The notes beneath the pieces are model-generated. The model was not told where the DNA came from, did not search any database, and was given only the letters and a program-made list of their open reading frames with translations. The position numbers and the translations under genes were made by a program. Source: Quillaja saponaria (Eukaryota > Streptophyta > Magnoliopsida > Fabales > Quillajaceae). From it: a stretch of 64,000 bases of DNA. The stretch lies in NCBI GenBank assembly GCA_029379385.1, contig CM055614.1, forward strand, positions 16,597,994-16,661,993, written 5' to 3'. Shown here piece after piece: positions 47,778-60,855 of the stretch; position 1 is the first letter of the stretch, and each line of letters begins with the position of its first letter.

Positions 47778-49227
47778 TATGACAACACTTACCTTTTCCC
47801 CCTTAGTAATGTACTAAATTTTTAGTTTTGTAGTAAGACAACTTGTTAATTAGCATTTTCTAATGAGCTCATCTTATATTTATATAACTGATTTAAGTTT
47901 GTTTAATATTTTCAGTAAATTATTATGCACTTGTAGTAGTAATATTTATTTATTGTAATGAGTGTCCTAAGGTCACTTGTTAAGATTCTATAAATAAAAA
48001 ACTTGTAACATTTATTATGATTTTAGTGCTATTTAATGCATAAATTGCTACTTTTAGAAAGTTTCAAATTCCAACTAGCATATTAATTGTAGTTTAACAA
48101 GTGTTCTTAGGGCACCTGTACAAAAACCCATAATAATATAGTAAATTTTTCATTAAAATTAAACAAGGAAGGACATTTTTGTCTTTACTCTCCCATGTCC
48201 CCTTGTTTCCTCTTTATCCTATAAGACCTATAACAATCACTAAAACTTTATATGCTTCCTCTTATCCACCCATGATCCCAATCCCTAAAATCCATTCATT
48301 TTCATCATTGATCAACAAGTTTCAGCAACTTTCATTCCTTTGTGGGTCAAAGACTGCATATAACCCCCACTTATTTACGAGAAGTTTTCTTGTGCCTGGG
48401 GATTGATACAAAGCATTGCCAATTTCTTACCTAATAAAATAGCAGCAAAGTAGATAAGTGTTGTAATATCTCCATTTTTCTCATTATCGTTCGTCACTTA
48501 ACTCAGTTTCCTTTTTTGCTTCACTACCTTAACTCTTTAATGTATTTATTCATTGTTTTCTGTTCAGCTCATTATTAATTCATGGAAAGTCTACTTAGCC
48601 TTGCATATCAAATTGAGTTTGGTATGTTTCACTTTTAGTCTAAGGCTTAATTGCTTTCCAATTTATTAGGTAATTATTTTCTTGATGAACTTTGTGTAAA
48701 TAGAATTTTAGACTTAGCGCATATGAAGTAATTATTTATTTTTGAGCTCACTAGAATAATGTTAGGAATCCCTAACACCCTTGGAATAAAAGATCAGTTT
48801 GTTAACTAGTTGGTTCTCATCTAAGGTAGAAATTCTAGCGTTAAGCTTTGGTTAGGATTATCTTTTAAAACAAGTTAACTCTATTTTGAATCTCTATCAT
48901 CATTTGAGTATTGTAGTGATGTATCATTTTAAGTTCTTCGGATACTTCTTCAATTTGCTACCGTTTGATTGTTGGCATTTGGAACGTTTGACTTGACATA
49001 ATTCATTAGTAAATAATGATCACTATGACAATTTTCTTTACCTTCCACAATATCATCCATCCCTATTTTCTGTAAATTAGCTATATGATTTTTCTAAAGT
49101 GTTTATCAAATTATTAGATAATTAAATGTTGAGATTTCAATCTCACTAATGAATATATATATGTTGAATCATATTCAATAATATCTTAGTTTGAATTTTG
49201 ATGATAACTAAATAGTTATTTTTAATG
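47778..49227 (+). mobile_element. gypsy LTR, start placed, end lost towards the gap
   Basis: It begins TATGACAACACTTACC right after the polypurine tract, with the terminal TG mutated. The pyrimidine-rich frame at 48179-48406 is typical LTR leader sequence and shows no domain. The LTR end could not be recognised before the gap. The last few hundred bases may be host sequence. Confidence 0.5.
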
Positions 49228-49327
49228 NNNNNNNNNNNNNNNNNNNNNNNNNNNNNNNNNNNNNNNNNNNNNNNNNNNNNNNNNNNNNNNNNNNNNNNNN
49301 NNNNNNNNNNNNNNNNNNNNNNNNNNN
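49228..49327. other. Assembly gap (100 N)
   Basis: Exactly 100 unresolved bases, the conventional size for a gap of unknown length. Confidence 1.
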
Positions 49328-50597
49328 AGAATGATGTGGAATATGACAATAATATCCATGATAATTATTCTAAAGGAATAGGGATAAGTTAACGGTTAGA
49401 GATTCTGTAATTGGGATGTATTTAGTAATTTGGGGAGTTGGGATTGAATAGAATTAATTAACAGATTATGTATTATGTATTTTATTTTTGATGATTACAT
49501 GGAGGTCAAGTTAGGTTTTTGTGTATAGGGTTGTGGTTGCCGATATAAAAGCTTATTATGTATGTTATGGTTATTATGCTATTAATTATTGAGTGATTTC
49601 CCCCTCCCCTTTCTCCTTCCATCTCCTGTATGCAACCAACTCTGTCTTCTTACCCCCCTTTCTGTAATCACTCTCTTTTGTCTCATTATCTCTCCTCCAT
49701 ATATCCCCTCCACTTGTTCCTTATCAAATACTATTACATTCCCATCTAAACAAAGTGCAGCAGAACTAGAAGAGCCTTCCTTGATTTAATTAATTTCCAT
49801 CTCCTGGCTCTTGTAGTGTGCGTCAGTTCAAACTTGATACAATTGTTTGGTGTGTACCAATGAACACAGATTGCATTTCTTTAAATATAATAATGGCCAT
49901 TCTTTCAGGGTTCTGGAGTCAAATGAGATATGGGATAAGTAATTTATCTTTTTGTTCAAGTTTAGAGGAGCATAGCTGGCAGGTCCCCCATCTAAATATG
50001 TAGCTCTGTGCTTGGCTTGTGTGATACATTCCACAGAAACCTTGCTGCCTTATGCTCAACCACCTGTACAGGAACTGCCAGAGGATAAATCAAATATAGT
50101 ATTTTGTTCTTCGGATCGCAATATTTGTTGCCACAATTTTCAGAAACTTAATTGTGTCAATTAAAGAAATATTTTCTCTTGGTATATGCCAAGAAAGCTC
50201 TTTCTCAATGCCTCTCCTTTTGTCTATTCCCCATCTTGAATTTCAAATTGTTCAGAAGATAAACTAAAGTTTATTTCAGGGAAAGGCTGAGGAAGGAAAC
50301 TCATTTCTCTATAATTTGAGTATTATTGCCTTGTCTACACAGTTCATTGTTAAAGCTGTGAGGAAGATGAACTAAATTTCAAGATTTTGTATGCATTTGC
50401 AATCATATTTAGTTCTTAAGAAGGTTTCAGGATGAATAAGCATGATTTTCTTTGTTCCAATATTTGCTTATTTATTTGAAGTGCTGCTTTTGCTACAAAT
50501 AGCTGCATCAACCCCTGCACAGTTGATATGTTTAGTGGAAATAACACCTTTTGTATGTTTATTTATTTATTTCTGGCCATTTGTATGTTCTATATAG
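49328..50597. other. Spacer upstream of the MRD1-like relic
   Basis: I looked for the first RNA-recognition motifs of MRD1 here and did not find them. A pyrimidine-rich block is at 49590-49740. Open frames at 49589-50034 have no recognised domain. Confidence 0.5.
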
Positions 50598-50975
50598 AGA
50601 TGCACCTTTGTATTGGAATGGTCGCCTGCTGATGTTCTTATCGAAGTTCAGCATCTGACACTACAGAAATGAGCAACCTGTGTTGGTGAACATGACGTCA
50701 AGAGGGTGATATTGGAGCAACATGTGGAAGGAATACAGACATGGATATTGATCCCGATAGAATGAGGTTTGTTATATTATATGTTCCTTCAATTTTGTGC
50801 AGTTGCATCAGATGTAACCTGTTTATAGATAACCATTACTATATAGGAAAGGAAAACAAAGAAAGATAATTGACTTTCTTAATCCTAATGACTGCTAGGA
50901 CACTTGTCCAAGTGATAGATTTAGTTTGTTTTTGTCTTTTAATGTTGTGCTTGGCATTGGTTATGATTAACATTT

Positions 50976-52142
50976 GGCTAAATTACATTTTTAGTCCCTG
51001 TAACTTGATCCTCAAAATTCACTTTAGTCCTTACATTTCAATTTGTTACAATTGGGTCCCTATAATTACAAAATTGAGCCAATTGGGCCCTTATCGTCAC
51101 CTTTCATACAAACTAATTTAATGGAAGGTGATGTGGAGAGACATAATCTTACGTGACAAACTCATGTGACAAATAAACAAATAAAAAATTGACAAGTAGA
51201 TGAATTAAAAATATAATTAAAAAAATTTAATTTTTATTTAAAAATAGAAACAAAAACTCAATTTTTTTAAATAAAATGTAATAGCCCATTTCTCTCTCGT
51301 GCCCACCATCATCACTGCAACCACCATGTATACCTATAACTAACATCTACCTCCATAAAAATCAGATTCTCTCTCACCCTTCAAGCTATTACTCTCCTCC
51401 CAACACTTTTCTCTCTACATTTTCATTCATACCACACGTCACCCCTTCAAGCAATTACTTTCTAATTTTCCATCATCGATGCTCTCTAATTAGTCATTGG
51501 CTCCTCTCATATCAGATTCCGACAAAGTTATGAGTGTGGGATGATTTGTACATGTGCATTTGTCAACGATGGAGTGCGAGATATCTATCAACTACACATT
51601 TCATACGATTTGGGCATAATTGTTGTGAGAGTACGATTTGGGAGGAGGGGCATGTTTAACCACTTTTCTTCAATTCTCATCATCATTGAATATGGCTATT
51701 GGACAATATTTTTATTTTTATTTTTAATTTACGATTTTCTGAGTTTGTTTGTTAATTTTGGTTTTATGGTAAATGAGTTTTGATTTACGAATTTGATTTG
51801 CTTGGGGAAGCATTTTGCAGATTGGGGAAGACTTTTTGCCAAATTGGGGAAGGGAAAGTTGAAAGGAAGAAGGATTCTTTTGTTTTATTAATTTAATTTA
51901 TTTATAAAAAATTCACGTGTCAAATTGTTATTCGTCAATTAACCATTTCATCGGCCACATAATTTTTCATCTATTTCCATCCGTCCATGTCGCCTCTGTC
52001 AAAGTTAATTTGGACTGAAGGTGATGGAAGGGACCCAATTGGCTCAATTTTGTAATTAGTGGGATCTAATTGCAACAAATTGAATGGTAGGGACCAAAGT
52101 CAATTGGACTCAAACTATAGGGACCAAATGTGTAATTTAGCC
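50976..52142. mobile_element. Non-autonomous Mutator-like element with long terminal inverted repeats
   Basis: The ends are long inverted repeats of about 140 bases: GGCTAAATTACATTTTTAGT on the left, and its partner (AGGGACCAAATGTGTAATTT, then AGCC) on the right. Both contain CAAAATTGAGCCAATTGGG. Nine-base flanks TTAACATTT (50967-50975) and TAAACATTT (52143-52151) agree at eight positions, the duplication size of MULEs. The interior (51130-52000) encodes no transposase. A 51-codon-plus open frame at 51541-51783 has no known domain. It lies in the intron of the MRD1-like relic. Confidence 0.82.
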
Positions 52143-52889
52143 TAAACATTTTGTTTTGTAGGTTCTATTTTTGAATGAGTAATTTTTCTATTTATAAGGT
52201 CAAATATTGTCATGGGAATGAGTTATTCTAATGAGGGTGCAAAGTAATAATCTGTAATCATATTGCTAATTTAGATGTAGTCAGAATTAGATCCAGATAC
52301 ACGGTTTCTTGTCAATCTTTTCAAAATATTACCCTCTCAAGACCTTATTGTTTCCTTTAAAAACATCATATTATGTATCATGGCATTCTGGTTATAGAAT
52401 TGGAGCTGGGCTACTATTCAAATCCTTTTAGGGTTGGCATCTGATGTTATATAGATAAGGTCTGTTGTGGCTTCAAAATGGGTTATTTTTTCAGTTCTAA
52501 GTAATAATCTTTGGTCATTTGTCGTTTAGGGTATAGTTATATTCAGCCTTTCTTTGGTTGACATGCTATGAACTAGCTGGCACTTTGATTTTAGCCTTTC
52601 ATATTTTCTTTTGTATCTTTTTTGGTTTCTCTAGGAGGACTGCTTGTCTCTTTTCTAAAATTACATTATTTAAAGTAATATAATCACTTGTAGCATAGAA
52701 GGTCGCATGCTCTTCATGCTAGGAAGAATTGAAAAATTTAATTACAAAATATTATATAACTTAATAAATGATATTTTAAATTTAGAATTAGAATAAGCAA
52801 AGTTTTTCCATTCCAGTGGCTTGATGGGTAACCAATAAAGAAAACAAGAAGGATCTACGGTCCCACTTATTAGTTTTTAGCAAAAGGCA
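52143..52889. other. Intron sequence of the MRD1-like relic
   Basis: Nothing recognised. Confidence 0.5.
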
Positions 52890-53420
52890 TATATTATATA
52901 TATCTCAACTCAACCAAGTCTTAAATTCCGAACTAACTGGAGTCGGCTGTAAGTACATCGATCCAAGGCATCATTTCAATAATGCCTAGAGCACTCATAT
53001 CTTTCTCAATGTGCTCCTCATGTAAGTTTTGGTCTCCCTCTATCCTGTTTAACACTTACCATCTGCACCAAGCCCCCTTTCTTAACTGCAATGCCGCCTA
53101 ACATATTCAAACCAACATAAGCGGTTTTTCCCACATTTTATCTTTGATGGATGCTACCTTATTCTTCCTACGTATCTCCTTATTTTGTATTCCTTCCTTT
53201 TTTGTATATTCAGTCATCCATCTCAACATTCACATTTCAGCTACTCTCTTTTTATGAAAATGTTGTTTCTTCATTGCCCAACATTTGGAGCTATGTAAAC
53301 ATATTTGGTTTCCTTGCCATCTTGTTATATTATATATATGTATAAAAATTGGTATTAATGCTTTGTTCCTTCTTGTGCCATGTTTTAACAAGCTCTAAAA
53401 CAATGCCTCAGGTTCGCAAA
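52890..53420 (-). mobile_element. Probable RTE-type LINE 3' fragment
   Basis: The minus strand ends GCCGACTCCAGTTAGTT and a GGTTGAGTTGAG block followed by a short (TA)n. This resembles the widespread plant block containing GTAGCCGACCCCAACTAGTTGGG with a simple-sequence tail. Upstream on the minus strand the sequence (53150-53310) corresponds to a decayed coding 3' end. Assignment is from remembered consensus sequence and is moderate. Confidence 0.45.
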
Positions 53421-55566
53421 AAGCTCTATTCATTCACATCCCTACCACTATCAAAATTCCTCTCTTGGTAGGTGCTATAGGAATATTATGTTTGTCTCTC
53501 TCTCCCTATCCCTCCATATTTTGGAGCATAAGAGGATGACTGTTGCTGTCATGCTGCCTGGCTTCCATTTCAGTTGTCATTTTTAGTCGGGACCTTTGAA
53601 TTTTTGGTGAATAATCAAACTCAAACTTGCTAGTGTGCTGAATTTTTAAGTGTAACCCATTTATGTTACCCATGAGATAATTTGGCAATTCTATTGTAGG
53701 GGCCGGCTTCTATCTTTAGTCTTGCATCAATGATGATGCCATGTACATATGCTGTTTAAATTATATTGCACATCCTGAAGCATTCATTATGAAAACTGTG
53801 GACTACCTATGCTTGCTCATTTAAACTGCTGATTCTTATGGTCTTATTTATTTTGGTTATATGTTCCAGTCGCGATCTCTGTTTGTCAAGAACCTGAATT
53901 TTAAGACAACAGATCAGAGCTTGAAAAAGCATTTTACTGAACACATGAAGGAGGGAAGGATTTTAAGTGTTAGGGTAATTATCTAAATACCGAAAACTTT
54001 TGTCCTGATTCATTTGATCATAATATTTTCTTACAGTTTAGCTTTATTCTATACCTATGCAGGTTAAGAAGCATTTGAAAAATGGAAAAAATGTTTCAAT
54101 GGGTTTTGGTTTTATTGAGTTTGATTCTGTAGATACTGCTGCAAATGTTTGCAGAGATTTACAGGTACTTGCACACTTAAATCTAATGGTGCATCTATAA
54201 GCATATTTGGTATCTAATTCCAGATCTTTCTCTATATATGCTGTTTAGGGAACTGTTTTGGATGGCCATGCTCTTATTTTGCAACTTTGTCATGCCAAGA
54301 AGGATGAACAAGGGCTGAGAACAGTTGATAAGGATAAAAGTTCCACAAAATTACTTGTTAAAAATGTAGCTTTGAGGCTACAGAGAAGGATTTGAGACAG
54401 CTGTTTAGTCCATTTGGCCAGGTAATTATGTGATAATCATTTTTTCAAGTATCACTTAAGAGTTGCTATAAATTTGTAAAATTTGTCTGGCTCATACCTG
54501 ATACGGAGAGTTCAGTAAATCTGCAACGATCAAGAGGTATTAAAAAACACTGTTCTCCATTAGGGGAATAGTGATGTTGTGTGTGGTTGCTTTACATGGT
54601 TTTGGATGGAGATCCTCAATCCTATGTTCTAGAGAACAAAATCCTATCAAACTCGTGTTTTTCTTAATTTTTGCTCAAGTAACACAGCCATTCACATGTG
54701 ATAAAGTACAAAATAGTATTTCGCATTTTTAGAACAAATGTTTTAATATATAGAAGTAACCTTGGTAATATGCTATGGTAGGCTTTGTTTTTCTTGGCAA
54801 CAATCCATAAGTTTTTGAAGATTCCAGATCCGAGAGTTTTAGATGTAAAACACTAGTGCAATTATTTTTCATGTTGTTACTGTTCCTATTTCTATTGTGG
54901 CTTGTGTTGGTTATATATCAAGTAAGAAAATGACCAAATATGATGAGCAGCCTAGTTGTTTGTAAGATGATTCTTGCACTTATTTGCTGTTGCTTTTTTC
55001 TCTGCATTGTTCTTCGGGAATGGGATGTTGGTCTATGCTCTGATCTGATTGTGTTGTTGTGATCTCATCACTGTGTGCATATACAAGTGTTTTTGTTGTT
55101 GACTCAGACTGTGCTTGATGGTACCAAAATTTTGCAGATCAAAAGTTTGAGGCTGCCAATGAAGTTTGGTAATCATAGAGGCTTTGCTTTTGTGGAGTAT
55201 GTCACAAAGCAGGAGTCGCAAAATGCACTTAAAGCACTTGCAAATACCCATCTTTATGGAAGGCATCTGGTAGGTCAATTGTGATTTCTGAATGTCTAAG
55301 CCACTTCATGAAGTCTTTTTCCTTCTTTTGGTTGCTTCTGAGAGGTCACTTCATGTAGTTGAAACCAGCTAAGATATTTATATAACTTGTAGGTTCTGGA
55401 GAGAGCAAAGGAAGGTGAGAGCTTGGAAGAGTTACGGGCTCGGACAGCTGCTCAGTTTACCGACGAGCAAAATGGGTATCAAAACCCAACTAATTTATCC
55501 AGAAAAAGGAAGCACATGGCCGTCTTAGATGAAGGGAGAATGAAGTTTGAAAGAATAGTTGACTAG

Positions 55567-56602
55567 TTGTTCAGAAGCCATGTAGTCATGTATATCACCA
55601 TGAATTAAGTGATATTTGAAATTTTGTGGTTACCGAGTTATTTAAATGTTCCGTCGGCCGCATTTTTCCATGTTACGATTCCGATTGTTTCGTTTGGTAT
55701 ATTGTAGCAAGTAATTGTTATGAAGTGGGGGAGAAACAAGAGGGCATAACTTATAGATCTCCTAGTTAGTGTTTATATATATTTATTATTATTTTAAGTT
55801 TTTGAGAATTTTATGTATACAAAGTTCTGTGGATGGCAAAATAAAATAAAAATCAATGATGTGTATAACAATCACTGTATCATTATTTTTTGATGAATAG
55901 TAATTGATTGTTTGATTAAATTATTCCCAACGTTAAGATTTGAATTATCTCTAAATTAAAATTCTCAAACAATAATTGATAATTAACTTCTAAAATACCT
56001 CAGCAATATTATTTGTATCATATAAATCTAATTTGTACAATTTTAGTATTAATTTCTTTTACATTCTCGATCAAATGAATTTTTTTTATCGCAGTATATA
56101 TTGTGAAGTTTGACTAATTAAGCAAGATATTTATTATTATTATTATTATATATAAAAAAAATGTATTAATATAAGATAAAAAATTATAACAATAAATAAA
56201 ATATAAAACTAAAAATTAAATTAAAGCCCGTGCTTTAAAACTGGCTACTAAAGGGAATCCAATCAATTTAAAAACGCGTCATACACTGGTTTTATATCTC
56301 CAGTTGGAAGACAAAAAAAGTCATTTTCCTACTTGGCAAGCAGTTAAGATATATAAGAAAACAAATTAGCAAATACATGTGAAAGTACATTTATATTAAA
56401 CATATTGACATTATAATTTCACAAAGTACAAAACTCTTTTTGATATACAATCCACATTTTGAGAATCTATGAAATGTTGACAATATCTTCTTGAATTAAT
56501 TAACTCCAACAAATCATACAGATTTAATTTATATGTTCATGGCCACTGTGATAAGGTTTCAAATTTGCTCTGCCATTAGAATAGAACATTTGAGTTACAT
56601 AA
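55567..56602. other. Tail-to-tail spacer between the MRD1-like relic and the LSD1-like gene
   Basis: The 3' flank of the plus-strand relic (AATAAAATAAAAAT at about 55841, possible poly(A) signal) and of the minus-strand LSD1-like gene. Otherwise AT-rich with no gene. Confidence 0.55.
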
Positions 56603-59600
56603 TTACTTTTTTCCTGTTGTTACTCCCACAACAACATTGCTCACCTGCGACATTCAAAATCAGATCAGCATATTTTTATCTTGCCCAAGAGATGGAACAA
56701 CTTCTTAATCAGAGAGATAAAAAAAATGTAATCGAATAATGATATTTACCAATTTCCCACTTTCATCAACAGACATCGGGTTTTCTACAACAACTGTTTG
56801 ACTCTGTGACTGAGGCATCGACTGCAAGCAATACAAAAAAATTAGAGAATAGCTCCATAAATTGAGTAACAGATGAGTCAACATTAAATGTTTGTTAGAA
56901 AAATTCAAGGAAACAAAAACTTACTGTTGAAGTAGAAGATACTGTTCCAGAGCTGGATGTCCCATTAGTTCTGTGTACAGGAATAGGAAGCCTCCCATTT
57001 GCAATCTGCAAGAGGTGCATGTGAGAACCAAATAATGCACTCAAATAAAGAAACACAAAGACTAGAGCCATGCCAAAGAATGCAACTCAGTCCCCATTCT
57101 CACCTGCCAACTCAGAAACAAGAAAAAATAAACATAAACTAAATTGGAGTACAACTGTACAAGTAATACATGCTTTATGTTATTTTTCAATAGTTCTATC
57201 CTTAAATCAGAAGGAGGAGAAAAAAGGAAATGGTTTAGAGGGAAAAAGAATCATAACTATGTTCTGCTCACTTTTATCATTCTGTCAAAATCCATTGACT
57301 TCAAATGGAACCAAATGCAAACCTTATTTTATCTACAAGTAACGGTTTCCAATGTAGCTCCTATGTGAAGGTGAAATTAATTCCAACACCTCTACATGAG
57401 ATCAACATCCAACCATTATATTGTACTTGCAGATTACAATGCATACTAAAATCAAACAGTACAACGTAAACCTTGATATGGAAAAGCGAGATAATCTAGG
57501 GAACTCATAATTTTGGAGGTGGAATCAATCAAAACCACTAACCTGAGAAAACAATTTAAAATTCACATTAAATTTCCAAAATTGTGGAAATGTTAAGGTT
57601 ATGCACATTTTGAACATCCATGTTTCATATACTAGATTTTAAGTATGTCATATGAGGGCTGATACCCATACACATACCTTTAATCAATGATCTCATCAAA
57701 TTAATAGGGTTTGAGATCAACCAAAATTGGGAAATTTTTCTATCTCTATCACATACATCTATATGAAGCATCAAAATCAGCAGAAAAAAGAGCAACAATA
57801 AAACTTTTTGGATGGATATATAATCTAACCTCAAGCAACAGCTGAAAATAAATCAAGACTTAATTTTGGACGATACTTAACTATAGGAAGTCATCCAATT
57901 TTCATTAAACAAAATAAATCTTATCATCCAGCTATACAAAGCCTAACTTTCTAGACACTCAGTAAAAGGTAAGAAGTCAGTTTGCACACAAACTAAAAAG
58001 CCTTCATTAAATGGATCTAAAATTAATATATACTTACATCAACATTAGTAACATGATGACAAACTGCACATTTGACAGATGGAGCTCCATATGGATACAT
58101 AAGTGTTGTCCGGCAGGTCCCACAATTGACATGGGCAACTGGGTTAGAAGCTTTTCAGGAAGTAAAAGAACCCATTAAGAGTATGTCAGTAAACAGGTCA
58201 AGAAAAAGAAATATAAAGATGCATAAAATTATTATATGACATGCTTTCAATCCTGGAACATAGTGACAAGATGAAAAGAAAGAAAGCAACAAAGACCAAC
58301 AGAGCTTCCACTAACTTTCACTACCCTAATTTTGTATGTCAAAATCTAACAACTACCACAGACTAGATTTTACAAGATGAACTTGCTTTTTATAGCAATA
58401 TGATCCTCTAAAAGTTTACTTTAAGATTTAAATGACTCGTTGGTCTAGTAGCCCAATAAATCAGAGGTCTTCAGGTCAATTCCCCTCCTCTGCCAAAGCA
58501 TTCCAATTTCTTTCCCTCAACTTTCTTTTCTCGCATTGATTTTCTCTCCTAATTTGTTCCAGAACAAAGGCTAAGGAATATGCTTCCTGGCTAACAAAAA
58601 CTTATTCGGGCATTTAAAATGTAAAAGATAATTACAGATGTATTCTTCATACACCTTAGGATAAAACTTGGGATTAAAAGATCAAATGCACAGCAATTCA
58701 GAAACCTTATGTTTTTCAACTAAGTTTTACATTTTAAACAATCAATTCTATAGCAATAACTTTGTTAATTTACAGGAAGGCAGTAATATTATTCTTCTTA
58801 CTGATTGGAAGAATCAAACATCATCGCTACTGTTAAAGATCAAATTATCACACTTGTTGTGAACATCAACGCATTTTTTAAATTGCCAGAAATTGATTAA
58901 CTTAACATTTAGTGCAATAGAGAAAAATAGTGCACCTGGGGCAAGGTTTACAGTATGACAGCAGGAGCATCTCACACTTGTAGCACCACGTGTATACATT
59001 AGCAAGGTCCTACAGCCTCCACATATAAGTTGAGCCATTTCCATCCCTGCAGGGAAGATGTAGAAACTTAAAACTCTAGACAAATATGAAATAATGCAAA
59101 TTTAGTGTAAGCATCCCACATACAGATTAAAAATTAGTGCTAATTAGTTTCTACCTACATCAACTAATTTGCTTGACAGACTCTCTGGATTGCGCTCCGC
59201 AGTGAATTCATGATTTAGAGTACATTCAATTTTCTTTTATAGAAAAGAAATTTTATAAAGGGAGAAAGAAATACAAGTGGAGGACAAGAAGTCCTCTAAG
59301 AACAAGAAAAATAGAAAAGAAATAAGCAAGCTTAAAACAAAAGGGTCCACCAATCATGTTGCTTGTCAACTAAAGGAACCTTAGAGTATATTCAATTTTC
59401 CAGGTAGTCTTTTAGGCTACTAAACAAGTTTATTTATCTATCTTGTGATCCAAAAGCAACACAAGTTTAAGGCTCAATGTTGAAGCACTAATTGCTCTAC
59501 CCAAAGGCTAATTTGACGTCAGTAAACTGACCAATGTGTAACTTATAAAAGACCCAATCTTTAAAAAGAAAATGCTTCTTTAGCATTAATTTAGACTTGT

Positions 59601-60790
59601 AAGAGATTATAACCCATTCTTAGGGTCTCATCTAACAGCTCAAGCTTTTAGGTGTAATGGTTCTTTGACATGATATCAGAGCCTTTATGACTAAGAGGTC
59701 AAGAGTTCGAACCTTGCTGCCACCCATTCTAAAGAAAAATAAAATTGAAGCACAAGTTGTGAGGAGGGCCTATGCATTCTTCACTTTGACAAGCCCAATG
59801 GGCTTGAGCGTGTGGGGGTGTGTAAGAGATTATAACCCATTCTTGGGGCCTCACCTAACAACTTCAACTTTTAGCTGAAATGGTTATTTGACAAGGTCAA
59901 TGTATGTTTCTTGTCACATATAGAGCAAACAGCTAATGCTCATGTATTGTGCTCAAAGTAACTAATTCCCCAAATAGCACCGACCTTAAAAACAAAAACA
60001 GAATATGTATACTTTGTCCAAAAATGCCACCAACAAAAAGATTATTAAGAAATGTGGAAAAAACAGATAGTGTTTTCATATACTACATATGTAAATTTTT
60101 GGTAAATTGAGTTCTGTAATTACAAGAAACACTGGTACTTTCCATTTTGCAGTGCTCAAAATGAATCTTAATAATGGCTATCACATTTTTACCTCTTTAC
60201 CTAAATATTTTTCATAAGAAACCCACGTCCTGCAGTCAAAGGACTGGTATGCAGTGTACCTCACAACATGAATAGGTGCTTATACAAAATCAAAAGTAAA
60301 TGACACTAACAAAATTACCAGAAGTTGGATATCCATGAATAAAGAGTCCATAACAGGGAGACTTCGTAAAAGTAGCCCTGCTACATGGCTAGCAACCACA
60401 TTAAATGGCTCCATAAAGGGGTCGTGAATTTTCAAAAGAAACATCTGGATAGTAAAATCATATATTTGGCTAGATAGACTCATTAATTGCACAAGACTCG
60501 CAAGCCAACTATCAGCTGGAATATGATACACAAGGAAAGCAATTCTCCTTGATTACTGATACTATGTGGGATAATAGGCCATCACCTTAATTAAGGAAGT
60601 CTTTTTTATAAGAATTATTAAACAGAAAACTCCTTAAGATATAACCTATATTTAAAGGCAGGCTGAACTAAAAATACTAGATAAAGTGAGCATAGCTCAC
60701 CTAGCACCAGGTGGAAGCTTGTAGCTCACCTCTGCATCCACAGTTCTAGCCTAGGCACTGTCTAGAGGTTTGTGCACTCCCCCACCAAAC

Positions 60791-60855
<65 letters not shown>

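Larger units (their letters stand above)
50598..55566 (+). pseudogene. MRD1/RBM19-like RNA-binding protein, C-terminal half, frameshifted
   Basis: MRD1/RBM19 is a nucleolar protein with several RNA-recognition motifs needed for 18S rRNA processing. Exons by homology and GT-AG sites: 50598-50766, 53870-53974, 54063-54164, 54249-54421, 55138-55269, 55393-55566. The first encodes DAPLY..EWSPADVL and GEHDVKRVILEQHVEG but needs several frame changes. The next two give an intact RRM half with RNP2 SLFVKNLNF and RNP1 NVSMGFGFIEFDSVD. Exon four has LLVKNVA, then a one-base loss at about 54370-54376 that breaks the frame before EATEKDLRQLFSPFGQ. Exon five has HRGFAFVEYVTKQ and LYGRHL, and the last LERAKEGESLEELRART, ending RIVD and TAG. 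N-terminal RRMs are absent. Some shifts could be assembly errors. Confidence 0.85.

Noticed and set aside
58420..58510. Possible tRNA-derived SINE in intron 2 of the LSD1-like gene
   Set aside because: The block GTTGGTCTAGTAGC and a CAGGTCAATTCCCC look a little like A/B boxes, but there is no tail, no target duplication and no match to the other SINEs.
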